64,000 bases of DNA from Bacteroidota bacterium. GTDB lineage: Bacteria > Bacteroidota > Bacteroidia > Palsa-965. A program made the position numbers and the translations under genes. Shown here in pieces: positions 1-11,100 of the stretch. Location of the stretch: assembly GCA_003153435.1 (NCBI GenBank), contig PLYR01000020.1, positions 1-64,000 on the forward strand, in the 5' to 3' direction. Each line of letters begins with the position of its first letter. Within the stretch, counting starts at the first letter, position 1. The notes under the pieces were generated by a model, which was given only the letters and a program-made list of their open reading frames with translations, was not told where the DNA came from and searched no databases.

Positions 1-12
1 TTTGGAACGCTT

Positions 13-219
13 ATGCTTGGAGTCAGGATTTCGGCATATTCCTACTCATCAAACGATAACGTATACTATGATGCGCACAAGTCGAATACTGGTTCCGTTG
101 GTCCGGCAGCATCCATCTCTGTCGGAGCGAGATATTGGTTCAAACCCAAGATTGGTGTTTATGGAGAATTAGGGGCAGGACACGACTTTGCAGTGGTCGG
201 CTTATGCTTTAAGCCTTAA
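13..219 (+). CDS. C-terminal end of an outer-membrane beta-barrel protein (truncated by window start)
   Basis: ORF open to the left edge region; amphipathic strands (VGARYWFKPKIGVYGELGAGHDFAVVGLCFKP) ending in an aromatic-rich strand, typical of an OMP C-terminus. Confidence 0.55.
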   Translation: MLGVRISAYSYSSNDNVYYDAHKSNTGSVGPAASISVGARYWFKPKIGVYGELGAGHDFAVVGLCFKP

Positions 220-2119
220 CGCATTCCGATAATTCCAGCCAGCGAAGCCCTTTTTCATCGAGTTCCTTTCCAAGTCTTTCATACTCTGCAGAAATTTTCT
301 GAAGTTCCTGGTGATCGGATATATCTTCTGAAAGTTGTTTTTCCAAGTCCTTTCTCCGGGTTTCGAGCTTAGGAAGATCTTTTTCCAATTCCTCAAATTC
401 AGTTTTCTCCTTAAAGGTCATCTTGCGTTTCCCCCCGGATTCTATTTGGACCGCAGCCGCAACGGGCTGTGCTGCACTGATCTGGGCTTTTTGTTCCACT
501 TTAGCACTTGCTTCTTCTTCTTCAAGCTTTTCGCGGTACTGGGTATAATTGCCAGGAAAGTCTCTTACCTGCCCGTCACCTTGAAAAATAAACAAGTGAT
601 CCACCAACCGATCCATAAAATAACGATCGTGTGTAACGATCAGCACACATCCCGGAAAATCGGCAAGAAACTCTTCAAGGGTGGATAATGTTACGATATC
701 AAGGTCATTGGTCGGCTCATCCAGAATGAGGAAATTCGGATTCGTGATCAGAATCGTAAGAAGATATAATCGCCTTTTCTCACCACCACTGAGTTTAGAA
801 ACAAAATTATACTGAACCTCCGGTGGGAACAGAAAACGTTGAAGAAGCATTGAAGCCGTGAGCTTAGAACCATCAGCGAGAGGAATAAACTCTGCAATAT
901 CTTTGATGACTTCGATCACCCGCTTTTCTCCATTAAACACCATCCCTTGCTGGGAGTAATATCCATAAACGATGGTCTCACCGGTCTGAATCTTTCCGGA
1001 GTCAGGAGTTTCGAGTCCCATGATCATATTCAGAAAGGTTGACTTCCCTACTCCATTTCTACCTACAATACCAATCTTTTCTCCTTTTTTGAAGACATAT
1101 GAAAAATCTTTGAGTATCTGCTTTTCTTCGCTCCAGGCTTTTTTAAGCTTAATGAGTTCCAGAATCTTCCCACCCAGACGGCTCATCTTAACAGACATTT
1201 CAACCTTGTCGGTTGATTTCTTCTTAAACGCATTCTCTTTGACATCGTCAAATGCATCCACCCTGGCTTTAGCCTTTGTTCCTCTTGCTCTTGGCATCTT
1301 TCTTACCCACTCCAGTTCACGCCGGTAGAGGTTCTTTGCTTTATCAAGTTCACTCGCTTCATTGATTTCCCGCTCTGACTTTTTTTCTACATAGTAGGAA
1401 TAATTCCCTTTATACCGGTATACGTTTCCGGCTTCCAGTTCAATGATCTCATCACATATACGGTCCAGAAAATAACGATCGTGTGTAACTATAAGCAGCG
1501 TAAGGTCTTTTTCAAGCAGGTATTCTTCCAGCCATTCTGTCATTTCAATGTCCAGGTGGTTGGTAGGTTCATCCAGAATCATGAGATCAGGTTCCTGAAT
1601 AAGGATCTGGGCCAGAGCCAGTCGTTTTTTCTGACCTCCTGAGAGGGTTTCTGTTTTCTGCTCCAGGTGTTTTTCAAGACCTAGCCGGCTCAGAACCTGT
1701 TTAGCGCGACTTTCATAATCCCAGGCGTGGAGCAAATCCATTTTCATCTGTGCATTATGAAGCTTGTCCATCAAGGCCATATCCGAATTCGTTTCTGCTT
1801 CAATCAGACACTGTTCATATTCCCTGATTGCTAAGGCAGCTGCATCATCACCACTGTGCAACACTTCAACAGCTGTCATCTGAGGATCAAATTGAGGATC
1901 TTGATAGAGAAAAGCAACCCGGATATCATTCCGGAGTGTGCAGATTCCGCTATCAGCCGTATCAAGGCCTGCAATAATATTGAGGAGAGAGGTCTTTCCG
2001 GCCCCGTTTTTAGCAACCAGAGCAACTTTCTGGCCCTGATTTATGCCAAAATTAATCTTATCAAACAATATTCTCGGGCCATAAGCCTTACTGAGCGATT
2101 CAACGGAGAGGTAATTCAT
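209..2119 (-). CDS. ABC-F family ATP-binding cassette protein (Uup-like)
   Basis: Two ABC domains, each with Walker A (GKNGAGKTS, GRNGVGKST), signature LSGGQKKR/LSGGEKRR and Walker B LMILDEPTNHLD/FLILDEPTNDLD; C-terminal coiled coil. Confidence 0.95.
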   Translation of the reverse strand: MNYLSVESLSKAYGPRILFDKINFGINQGQKVALVAKNGAGKTSLLNIIAGLDTADSGICTLRNDIRVAFLYQDPQFDPQMTAVEVLHSGDDAAALAIREYEQCLIEAETNSDMALMDKLHNAQMKMDLLHAWDYESRAKQVLSRLGLEKHLEQKTETLSGGQKKRLALAQILIQEPDLMILDEPTNHLDIEMTEWLEEYLLEKDLTLLIVTHDRYFLDRICDEIIELEAGNVYRYKGNYSYYVEKKSEREINEASELDKAKNLYRRELEWVRKMPRARGTKAKARVDAFDDVKENAFKKKSTDKVEMSVKMSRLGGKILELIKLKKAWSEEKQILKDFSYVFKKGEKIGIVGRNGVGKSTFLNMIMGLETPDSGKIQTGETIVYGYYSQQGMVFNGEKRVIEVIKDIAEFIPLADGSKLTASMLLQRFLFPPEVQYNFVSKLSGGEKRRLYLLTILITNPNFLILDEPTNDLDIVTLSTLEEFLADFPGCVLIVTHDRYFMDRLVDHLFIFQGDGQVRDFPGNYTQYREKLEEEEASAKVEQKAQISAAQPVAAAVQIESGGKRKMTFKEKTEFEELEKDLPKLETRRKDLEKQLSEDISDHQELQKISAEYERLGKELDEKGLRWLELSECVKA

Positions 2120-2302
2120 GGGGCGCGAAGATACGGAAATTACAGGAGCCCTTTCCTTTTGGGTCAGGCAATTTTTTATGGCAACACCAGGGCTAGTTCA
2201 TTGATTTTCTGAAATATTTTTATGTAATCTACTTAATCTACTATATGGGTTTTATATTTGATACATTTATGATATTTACATAATAATAAATAAAGTCAAA
2301 TC

Positions 2303-3232
2303 ATGAAATCCTTTCTCCTCCTCTTATGCTCCACATGGGTTGTAGTTACCCTGAAAGCTCAAACCTTTGAATTATCCTATACTTTCGACAGCGTCAGGAC
2401 TTCAACCGGAACTACAGATCCAACTCCAATTATCAACCCGCCCGGTATCTTGGCCAGCCGCTTCTCTGCGCACGGTGTATCTCAGAATCCGAATGCAACA
2501 GGACGATTCTCCTTCACTGGTTGGCCTCTTGGAGGCATCAGTGGGACCACCTCTTATTCATCTCTCAGTGGAAAACTGGATACCGGGAAGTATTTCGAGG
2601 TCAGCCTGGAACCACTGACCGGGTTTCTCCTGAATCTGGATTCAGTCAGCTTCTTGTTCCAGCGTTCAGGAACGGGTATTCGGACCATCTCCGTCAGGTC
2701 TAATGAAGACAACTTTAGTAATAATCTTGTACCGTCTGTCAATCCTCCCAACCCTGATCTGACTATCGAGCCCGGAAATATCATTTTTCTGAACAAGGAT
2801 ATTACAAGCATGCAAACAGGCAGCACAATCAAAGCAGGAGGCTCTTTATTCACAAACTCATTCAAACCCATAACCTTCCGTTTTTATGGATTTAATGCAA
2901 CCGGGGGAACAGGAACTTTTAGTCTGGATGAGGTAGACATTTTCGGAAGTTCCAGCCTGGTTCCTACCGGAATGGCCAATGAGCAGGGAAAAGATATGCG
3001 GGTTTATCCCGACCCATCCATTACGGGAGTGTTTTATCTGGAAAAAGGAGAACTCACCCAGGTATGCGATGCGACTGTTTATTCACTTTCCGGCAAGAAG
3101 ATACTTAACGTTGCCTTTCCCCTGACAGGAAGGCTTGAAGTGAATCTGGCCAGTGAACAAAACGGCATCTATCTGCTGCATGTTACCTGGCCAGGCTCTT
3201 ATTCAGTATATAAGCTTTGTCTGATGCGCTGA
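2303..3232 (+). CDS. Secreted protein with signal peptide and T9SS type A C-terminal sorting domain
   Basis: N-terminal signal peptide; C-terminal VYPDPSITGVFYLEKG...VYSLSGKKI...NGIYLLHVTWPGSYSVYKLCLMR is a T9SS-CTD pattern. Confidence 0.75.
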   Translation: MKSFLLLLCSTWVVVTLKAQTFELSYTFDSVRTSTGTTDPTPIINPPGILASRFSAHGVSQNPNATGRFSFTGWPLGGISGTTSYSSLSGKLDTGKYFEVSLEPLTGFLLNLDSVSFLFQRSGTGIRTISVRSNEDNFSNNLVPSVNPPNPDLTIEPGNIIFLNKDITSMQTGSTIKAGGSLFTNSFKPITFRFYGFNATGGTGTFSLDEVDIFGSSSLVPTGMANEQGKDMRVYPDPSITGVFYLEKGELTQVCDATVYSLSGKKILNVAFPLTGRLEVNLASEQNGIYLLHVTWPGSYSVYKLCLMR

Positions 3233-3238
3233 CTCAAA

Positions 3239-4717
3239 TCAGCTCATCTGAAACTGGGTCAGAACCCAGTTATGGTCATAATCGATAATCGGGGCATCAC
3301 AATAAGCACATTTATCAAGGGTTGTATCGCCGTAAGGAGATCCGCAGGAAGCGCACTCATAGCTGAACACCGTTTCTTTGGCCGGCGTTTGAAGAGCCTT
3401 CAGGTTTTTAGATAAGGTCAGTGTGTAATTCCTGCTGGTCAATTCCCTGTCGAGCAGCGTAAGTTTTTCTTCTGCTTTAACACGCTGATAAGTACATTTC
3501 ATGGAGAATACGATATGCAGCTTCTCCGAATCCTTATAAAAGGTAATCATAGATACCTCGTTCAGGTAGAGTCTGTCGAATACGATGTTTCCGCTCCGCT
3601 TCCGTTCTTCGAGTAAAGCATTCTTTACAGTCTCAATGGCAAACCGGTCGAGTTTGTTTGGCTTCTCCCCTCCCATCACCTGCATCACCTGCATAAACAC
3701 GTTGGATGCAACATCCTCCATTCGTTGAATAGAAAACGTATCATCATGTTTGGTAAGTTCCTTCAGTTCTTCCTGATTTGCGACTGATCGTCCGGGAGAG
3801 TAATCAGCTTCTTGAGTAATTTCGCTCAACACCCAATCGTAAGAAGCATTATTGGTTAGTGTACCACAGGATCCACAACGGCTGATTTCTCCCATATCCA
3901 CATCGAATGTTGCTCCGCAATTCGGGCAGTTGTTTGAGTTATAAAGGTTTTTACCAGTATCAGGGCCATTTCTCTTGATGAAGGTCCAATACTCTGTATC
4001 GTCATCTCCTCTGAATTTTTCATTGAACTGAGGGTATTTTTCGCTGATAAACTCATCATCCATTTTAAAATGGATAGCCACATCAGCTGTTTGATAGTTT
4101 CCGTCAGATTCGAGATTCGCTACCCTGATCTTTGCAATCTGGATATTACTTAGCTTATTCACCTGACTCAGCTTGTTCATCATTATAAACTGTCCGTTGA
4201 ACCGCTGGTAAACTCCATCGGAGATCCATTTACGAACCAGCTTGAGATCTTTCTTCTGCCATGCATCCTGGATGCCTAAGAAGGAGGTCTTTACTTTCTC
4301 TTCATCAAGACCTGCGGGATATGGAAGAGATGCCCCTTCAGCAGAAGAAGTATATCCATCATCGTCGCTGCCTCCTCCGCTTATAGCAAAGATCAGACCC
4401 AGGATTGCACCCAAAGCACCTTCGGGCTTATTGTTTCTGAAATAGGCTTTAAGAATGAAATAAACGATTAGCAGAATCACTCCGATAATAATTCCGAAGG
4501 CCCCAAAACCGAAACCGATTCCTCCTCCTCCAAAACTATGTCCACCACCCATACTGTGTCCTCCTCCAAATCCTCCTCCGCTGCTGTGTCCACCACTGCT
4601 ATGTCCACCACCACCACCACCACCTGCCCGTGCGAAGAGTGCATTATTGGTAATTAAACAAATAGCCGTGAAGGCAAAAAACGCTTTGCGTAGGATGGAA
4701 CAGGATCTGGAATTCAT
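3239..4717 (-). CDS. Tim44-like domain membrane protein with Gly/His-rich N-terminus and two zinc-ribbon-like motifs
   Basis: Signal/TM region, GGGGHSSGGHSSGGGFGGGHS tract, Tim44-like region (FLGIQDAWQKKDLKLVRKWISDGVYQRFNGQ), CPNCG...CGSCG and CASCG...CAYC. Confidence 0.75.
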   Translation of the reverse strand: MNSRSCSILRKAFFAFTAICLITNNALFARAGGGGGGGHSSGGHSSGGGFGGGHSMGGGHSFGGGGIGFGFGAFGIIIGVILLIVYFILKAYFRNNKPEGALGAILGLIFAISGGGSDDDGYTSSAEGASLPYPAGLDEEKVKTSFLGIQDAWQKKDLKLVRKWISDGVYQRFNGQFIMMNKLSQVNKLSNIQIAKIRVANLESDGNYQTADVAIHFKMDDEFISEKYPQFNEKFRGDDDTEYWTFIKRNGPDTGKNLYNSNNCPNCGATFDVDMGEISRCGSCGTLTNNASYDWVLSEITQEADYSPGRSVANQEELKELTKHDDTFSIQRMEDVASNVFMQVMQVMGGEKPNKLDRFAIETVKNALLEERKRSGNIVFDRLYLNEVSMITFYKDSEKLHIVFSMKCTYQRVKAEEKLTLLDRELTSRNYTLTLSKNLKALQTPAKETVFSYECASCGSPYGDTTLDKCAYCDAPIIDYDHNWVLTQFQMS

Positions 4718-4807
4718 AGAATGGATTTCGATGAATTCAAATGTATATAATTTACCCGAACCAGGTAAAAATAAAAATGAAATTTCTGGACTTTAGAAAA
4801 GGATGGA

Positions 4808-5548
4808 TTACTTTTTATCTACCGGTTTAAAGATGTAATTCACTTTTATGGGATCAGTAGGGTGTTCCGAACCGGTATTTCCCTTTTCATTGAGGGTCTG
4901 GTCGATTTCTTCGTATCCTTCCATGTCATCCTCCGAATCTTCTTCAGCCGAGGACTCCTGCTCCCAGCTAAATTTGTCACGTTCCGGGCCTTCTGCCCGA
5001 AAAAACCAGGCACAAACGATCCCGGCCAGGGAACCCAGGAGATGGGATTCCCAGGAAATGCTATCCACCAGCGGAAAGACTCCCCAGACAAGGCCGTTAT
5101 AGAATATCAACACCAGAAGGGAGATACGCATCAGGCGGTGATCTTTACGGAATATACCTGCAAAGAAGAGAAAGCTCACAAAACCGTAGATAAGCCCGCT
5201 TGCACCTAAATGATATGCCCCTCCCGATCTTGCTCCTGCCCACACCCATATACCTGTCATGAGATACAGCCAGAAAAAAATACGAAAAGCAATGCCCCTA
5301 TAAAAATAAAACATGATGGTTCCCAGAATAATAAGAGGGACTGAGTTCGAAAGTAAGTGGTTGTTGCTTCCATGGATGAGGGGTGCCATAATAATACCTG
5401 GAAGCCCCCTGACACTTCTTGGATAAATCCCCAGTTGGTTCAGAGGGAGATTCCAGGAGGTCTGTGCCAGACGGATCAGCCACAGAATTGCGACAAATAC
5501 GGTGGGGAAGATCAGATTAAGGAAGAGACGTTTGCGCTCGTTTGTCAT
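4808..5548 (-). CDS. Rhomboid family intramembrane serine protease
   Basis: Multi-TM, GASGLIYG catalytic serine motif, HGSNNHLLSN N-terminal motif, SHLLGSLAGI histidine motif. Confidence 0.9.
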   Translation of the reverse strand: MTNERKRLFLNLIFPTVFVAILWLIRLAQTSWNLPLNQLGIYPRSVRGLPGIIMAPLIHGSNNHLLSNSVPLIILGTIMFYFYRGIAFRIFFWLYLMTGIWVWAGARSGGAYHLGASGLIYGFVSFLFFAGIFRKDHRLMRISLLVLIFYNGLVWGVFPLVDSISWESHLLGSLAGIVCAWFFRAEGPERDKFSWEQESSAEEDSEDDMEGYEEIDQTLNEKGNTGSEHPTDPIKVNYIFKPVDKK

Positions 5549-5720
5549 AGGACCGGGCTATAACCTTTATATAAAACGTAATTCAGGCTATATTGTTTCC
5601 GGTATGAGCCTATTAACCAAAATAATGCCATTGACAGCTTGTCAGTTCCTTTAAGATTTGCTAACAATAGGAACATATAGGGAAGGTATCTTTGACCTAT
5701 CAATAATCTCAAAAGAAAAT

Positions 5721-5951
5721 ATGAATTCTATTTCCAATGAAATAATAGGGAAAACAGCAACAGTCTATATGAAGGATGGAAGCGTCAAGAATGGACGAAT
5801 CCTAGGAATCCGAACCGATGTTGAAAGGCTATGTGCCGTTGAATTTGAAACCAAGCAAGCCTGTGACCCCTATTTCCGAGTAAAGCACAGAGAAATCACT
5901 GAATTTCTTGACACTACCTGCATTGAAGCCATAGACCCTTATTGCAAATAA
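5721..5951 (+). CDS. Small hypothetical protein (77 aa), possible Sm-like fold
   Basis: ATG at 5721 inside ORF 5658-5951 (track start is TTG); IGKTATVYMKDGSVKNGRILGI resembles an LSm strand pattern, by eye only. Confidence 0.55.
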   Translation: MNSISNEIIGKTATVYMKDGSVKNGRILGIRTDVERLCAVEFETKQACDPYFRVKHREITEFLDTTCIEAIDPYCK

Positions 5952-5959
5952 ATAAGCAG

Positions 5960-8056
5960 TTATTTCATGTCTTTTATGACATTGACTGCTTCAAAGAGAT
6001 GAATGTCTTTCCGAAGTCTTTTCTGGAAATCCTTTTCCCTTGCCATTTTTGTGGTATCATTTTTAATCACCTGTAAATCGGATGACAAAGTGATCAATTC
6101 CATGCCGGCAATATCCTTATCCAAAGCTTCATACTTTTTGCCGGTCTCTTCCACACCTTTCTCTTTAGCGTGATATTTTACCAGATTCAATGTTTCATAG
6201 GTATCATCTCGTTGATTTTTCAAGCGTTGGGCCTCTTCAGCAAGGAGCTTGAACGATTCGCTACTCTTGGTACGAGCTTCGCTTTCTTTCCGGAGTTTAT
6301 CGTACGACAGTGGGTGAATATTCCAGGTCTGATAATCGGCTTTGCTAATCTCATCCCATTTCATCGGGTAATCCAGTTCCCGCTCTCCAAGATCAAGATA
6401 CATATAACGGTCAGGAAGAATAATATCGGGAACGACCCCTTTCAGCTGAGTGGCCCCGCCACTGATTCTATAAAACTTGGATCGGGTCACTTTGACTGAA
6501 CCCAAGGGTTTGAAATTCGCATATGCTGGGTTCAGTTGCTCATCCAGATCGGAGAACTGCTGAACACTTCCCTTTCCAAAAGTAGATGAACTGCCCATAA
6601 TGATACCTCTTTTATAATCCTGTATCGCTGCTGCCATAATTTCAGATGCCGAGGCACTTCCGGAATTAACCATGACTACCAATGGCCCATCATAAATGAG
6701 GCTTTCTTCCCGATCGCTTAAAACAGTTGGAATACCAGTCCGGCTCTTCACCTGTACAATAGGGCCTTTGTCAACGAACAGTCCGGCCATATCCACTACA
6801 TCAGAAAGTGATCCCCCTCCATTGTCGCGAAGATCAAGCACGATACCATCTACCGTATCGGCCTTCAGTTTCATAATCTCCTTCTTGACATCAGCGGCAC
6901 AGTTATGTCCACCCAACCGTTTAAAATCTGCATAGAAAGAGGGCAACTTAATGTAACCTATCCTCATACCATTCTCCTTCACAATATCAGAGTGCGCATA
7001 AGTCTCTTCCAATTGTACAATATCACGGATGATGGAAATGATCTCGGTTCCACCTGCAACCTTTCTTACGGTAAGTCTGACTTCCGTTCCTTTCTTTCCT
7101 CTGACTATCTTCACCACATTATCCAGCTTCATTCCGGTAACCTCCACTGGCTCCCCATCTCCTTGAGCAACTTTAAGAATAATATCTCCGGCTTTCAGTT
7201 TCCCCTGACGCCAGGATGGGCTACCGGGAACAATGCTTGAAACTTTAATTTCCTCATCTTTTTGCTGAAGCTGGGCACCTATCCCTTCCACTTGTCCGCT
7301 GAGTGCAATATCGAAGTTGTCGCGTTCCACTGGGGCAAAATATTCGGTATGGGGATCGTAAGCTCCTACGATGCAATTCAGATAAAGTGAAAACCGGTCT
7401 TCCCGATCCACCTTATTAAGTCTCTCGAATATCTCATCTTCTGACTTAAGCACCTTTTTCCTGGCATCTGCTTCCATTTCAGTAGCGTTTTTTTTCTTGA
7501 AGCTGGTATCTTTCTTTGCGATTGCTTTCTCTTGTTCGTTCATCATATCATTCAGTCTGAACAAAACCTGGTATTTCAGGTATTTTCTCCAGTCCTCCTT
7601 CAATTCTTCCTTTGAAGCGGCATACTTAAACTTATCAGGATTTAATTCTACACTCTCTTCCTTGGTAAAATCAAAAGGTTTGGAAAGTATGTCCTTATAA
7701 TACTGCTGATCTTCCTTGGTCCTCTTATTAATGATTTCAAGACTGAGGTTAAAGAAATCAAGTTTGTTGTTTAGAACCTGATCATCGATCTCGTATTTAT
7801 ATTTGGAAAATTTATCAACGTCTTCCTGCAACAGAATTTTCTTATTGTAGTCCAGGCGTTTCAGGTAGAGACTGAATACATGAAGGGAAAAACTGTCGTT
7901 AAAAATCTGGGGATTGTAATGATTTGCATTAAGGTTCTCAAGCAGCCGGGCCTGAATAACCTCATCCTTCGTTGGTGAGCCTGAAAACAATACACAGGAA
8001 GTGACCAAAACCAAAAGGCTCAGGGATACAGAAATTCGAATCAGGGTAGGTTTCAT
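5960..8056 (-). CDS. Carboxy-terminal processing (tail-specific) protease, S41 with PDZ
   Basis: PDZ region (VEGIGAQLQQKDEEIKVSSIVPGSPSWRQGKLKAGDIILKV), catalytic VVMVNSGSASASEIMAAAIQDYKRGIIMGSSSTFGKGSVQ. Start taken at internal ATG 8056 (MKPTLIRISVSLS, signal peptide). Confidence 0.92.
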   Translation of the reverse strand: MKPTLIRISVSLSLLVLVTSCVLFSGSPTKDEVIQARLLENLNANHYNPQIFNDSFSLHVFSLYLKRLDYNKKILLQEDVDKFSKYKYEIDDQVLNNKLDFFNLSLEIINKRTKEDQQYYKDILSKPFDFTKEESVELNPDKFKYAASKEELKEDWRKYLKYQVLFRLNDMMNEQEKAIAKKDTSFKKKNATEMEADARKKVLKSEDEIFERLNKVDREDRFSLYLNCIVGAYDPHTEYFAPVERDNFDIALSGQVEGIGAQLQQKDEEIKVSSIVPGSPSWRQGKLKAGDIILKVAQGDGEPVEVTGMKLDNVVKIVRGKKGTEVRLTVRKVAGGTEIISIIRDIVQLEETYAHSDIVKENGMRIGYIKLPSFYADFKRLGGHNCAADVKKEIMKLKADTVDGIVLDLRDNGGGSLSDVVDMAGLFVDKGPIVQVKSRTGIPTVLSDREESLIYDGPLVVMVNSGSASASEIMAAAIQDYKRGIIMGSSSTFGKGSVQQFSDLDEQLNPAYANFKPLGSVKVTRSKFYRISGGATQLKGVVPDIILPDRYMYLDLGERELDYPMKWDEISKADYQTWNIHPLSYDKLRKESEARTKSSESFKLLAEEAQRLKNQRDDTYETLNLVKYHAKEKGVEETGKKYEALDKDIAGMELITLSSDLQVIKNDTTKMAREKDFQKRLRKDIHLFEAVNVIKDMK

Positions 8057-8085
8057 ATCGGATGTTATGTCCACGAAATTACTTA

Positions 8086-8116
8086 AATAAAAGCAGACCC
8101 GAAGGTCTGCTTTAGT
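8086..8116 (-). terminator. Intrinsic terminator with UUCG tetraloop for the gene at 8182-12399
   Basis: On the - strand AAGCAGACC-TTCG-GGTCTGCTT (perfect 9-bp stem, 8091-8112) followed by TTATTT. Confidence 0.8.
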
Positions 8117-8181
8117 TAAAAAAACACAAAAAACATGCACTGGCAGGAAGAATCTCCTACCAACGATTAATCTCTTCAGAG

Positions 8182-11100
8182 TTAATGATGTGCACCTCCT
8201 CCAAAAGAACTGTATTGAATATTGAGAGTTCTGACGGCAGTTCCATAAGTGTTTACAATTTTAATCTCAATCGTATTCATGCCCGGGTTCAGATTAGGTT
8301 TGAAAGTAAGTGTGTGGGTACCATCTGAATATCCGGTACCGAAATTGAACGGTGCACCATTTACCTTCACGGTGATATCTCCCTGTGCCACTGTTCCGCC
8401 CATGGAACAGGTTACCTGCGGATTTGGCAAAGAAGCAAGCGCCGGAGCTCCTGTTGGACTTAAAACAAGGATTGAAGGCACCATAGAGGCACCATAACCT
8501 TGTGTATGTGTCCCGGTTCCGGTTCCATTGCCTCCCCCACCGGTCATTGGACTGCTCAGCATCAGAGTAGTGGATTTGGTATCAGATCCGCTTGCATTTG
8601 TAGCTGTGATTACAAAATTATTCTGGCCTAAGATCAGTCCATCATGAATCAGGAGCACATGAGAGTTAGGATCGTAAGTAAATGCAACGGATACAGAATT
8701 CCTTGTCACATTGATCCCGTTACTTGCAGTTACATTCTGCACAGTTGCAGTTACCCCATCGGTAGCTACAACGGTAGTATATGGATTAGAGGTTGGAGCT
8801 GTAATGGTTACTATGGGTCTTGGAGGAGGAGGTGGTATGTTTGTAAACTCCACATTCACTGATTTACTATCGCTACCTCCTGCATTCGTCGCGGATACAA
8901 CAATCATATTACCACCATCATGCAAAGGAGCTGAGAAGCTCAATGCCTTCGTGGTCACATTGAAGTTGAAACCGGAAATATTAGTTCCATTCACAGTCAC
9001 CTTAATAGCAGATGCCTGGGCTACATTCTGTACAGTAGCGTTCACCGGCATCGGGGAATTATGAGTGGACCAGGGCTGAGAAGGAGGATTTGTGATGGTT
9101 ACAATTGGCTTAGGTATTGCTGGTGGGGTGTAAATCACAACCTGAGTAGCAGTAGTTGTTCCACTCGCATTGGTTGCAGCAATCGTGTAACTATTCACAT
9201 CTGGTGTTAGCACGGTTGAGAAAGAGAGTGTTCCATTTCCAGGATTGAAGACAAAATTCGGAATATCTCCTGCGGCGCTGGTCACCTTTACCTGACTCTG
9301 TAGGGATACATTTTCAACAATCGCATTGAGTGTAAAGGAACTCATCGCTGTATTGAAAGGGCTGGCAGAAGGGTTGCTAATAATTATTACTGGCTTAGGC
9401 AATACCGGAGCATTATAAATCACATCCATGGTTTTGGTATCCGTACCGGTAGAATTAGTACCACTCAGGATGAAATAGTTGTTACCCGGATTCAGGGGCG
9501 TATTAAAAGTCAGCTTACCGGAGACCGGGTCAAAGTTCATATTCGTGGAGGTTGCTCCATTGATCTGCAGGTGGATATTACGGACAGAATTTACATTTAC
9601 AACCTTTGCCTCCACAGAGACCGAATTAACAGTCGTAGTATATGGACTTGGAGAAGGCTGCAGGAAAGTCACGATTGGCCGTGGCAATCCAGCATCTCCG
9701 CTTCCTGGGACATATTTCACCGACATGTTTTTATTATCCGATCCGCCATCATTGGCTGCGAGAATATTAATAGAATTCATTCCCGGATTTAGAAGCGCAT
9801 TAAATGTGACCGTATGGGTGGAAAGAGAAAAACCGAATCCATACAGATTAACTCCATTCACAATTACCTGGATCTGGCTTGCCATAGTCACATTCATAAC
9901 TGTAGCTTTTATTGGAAGAGGGCTCATGGGTGAAATGAATGGATTATTCACCGGAACGACAAACGTAATTAAAGGAGGACTGACTACGATTGGCGTATAA
10001 ACAACTTCGAGGCTTTTTGTATCATATCCTCCGTTGTTGGTTGCAGTGATACGGATATCACTATTTCCCTGATTGAGATTCGATGTAAACTGAAGTGCCT
10101 TGCTTACCGGAGAATAAACAAAATTGTTTACGGGTATTCCGTTCATGGTCACCGTAATCTGCGATGCTGCAGTAACGTTGACAACCGTTGCATTGACTGT
10201 AAGACTGGAAACAGATGTTCCGTAAGGGTTTCCTATCGGGGAAATAATATTTACGATAGGTCGTGGCAGCATAGGCTGGGTATATTCTACAGTAAGCTGT
10301 TTCGAATCAGAACCTCCGGAGTTCGTCGCTGAAATCACAAAGGAAGTGTTGCCATTCGTGAGTGGCGCACTGAATTCGAGTATACGTGTAGAAAGATTAT
10401 AAACAAATGAATTCAGGTTACTTCCATTCATGCTTACCTTAATCTGATTCGGGAAATTCACATTGTCCACCCGGGCCCTGATGAGTATATAATCAGTAGA
10501 AGTGATGAATGGATTGTTGTGAGGAACCTGTATGGTGACCACTGGAGCAGGTACCGTAGGAGGAGTGTAAACGATATCCATCGATTTACTATCCGTTCCG
10601 GTAGCATTCGTTGCGCTGAGGTAGTAGTAATTATTTCCACCAACCAGCGCAGGGTTATAGTTAAATGTTCCACGATTCGGATCAAAACTGAAATCCAAAT
10701 GCCTTTGGCCATTTACAGTAAACAGGATCTGATTGGGATCAGTTACATTTTGAATCTGAGCAGAAAGCGTACCATTTGGTGAATTAGTAAGGAATGGAGT
10801 ATTACCTGGTATCGTGAATTGAACAACCGGAGGAGGAACAGAATAATAAACCGGGGTATAGATGACATTCAATCCTTTACTATCTGACCCACCGCGGTTT
10901 CCTGCCAGGATATAAACGTAGTTATTTCCAGGGCTGAGAGACATGGTAAACTGCATCAGATGTGAACCTGGATCGAATTGAAAATTAGAAGAACCGGCTC
11001 CGTTAATTTTCAACTGTAGTTCAGATACATTCCACACATTGTTGACGATGGCGGTTACCGCAACCATATTGGAAGATGTGTTGTAAGGGTTTTGCACCGG

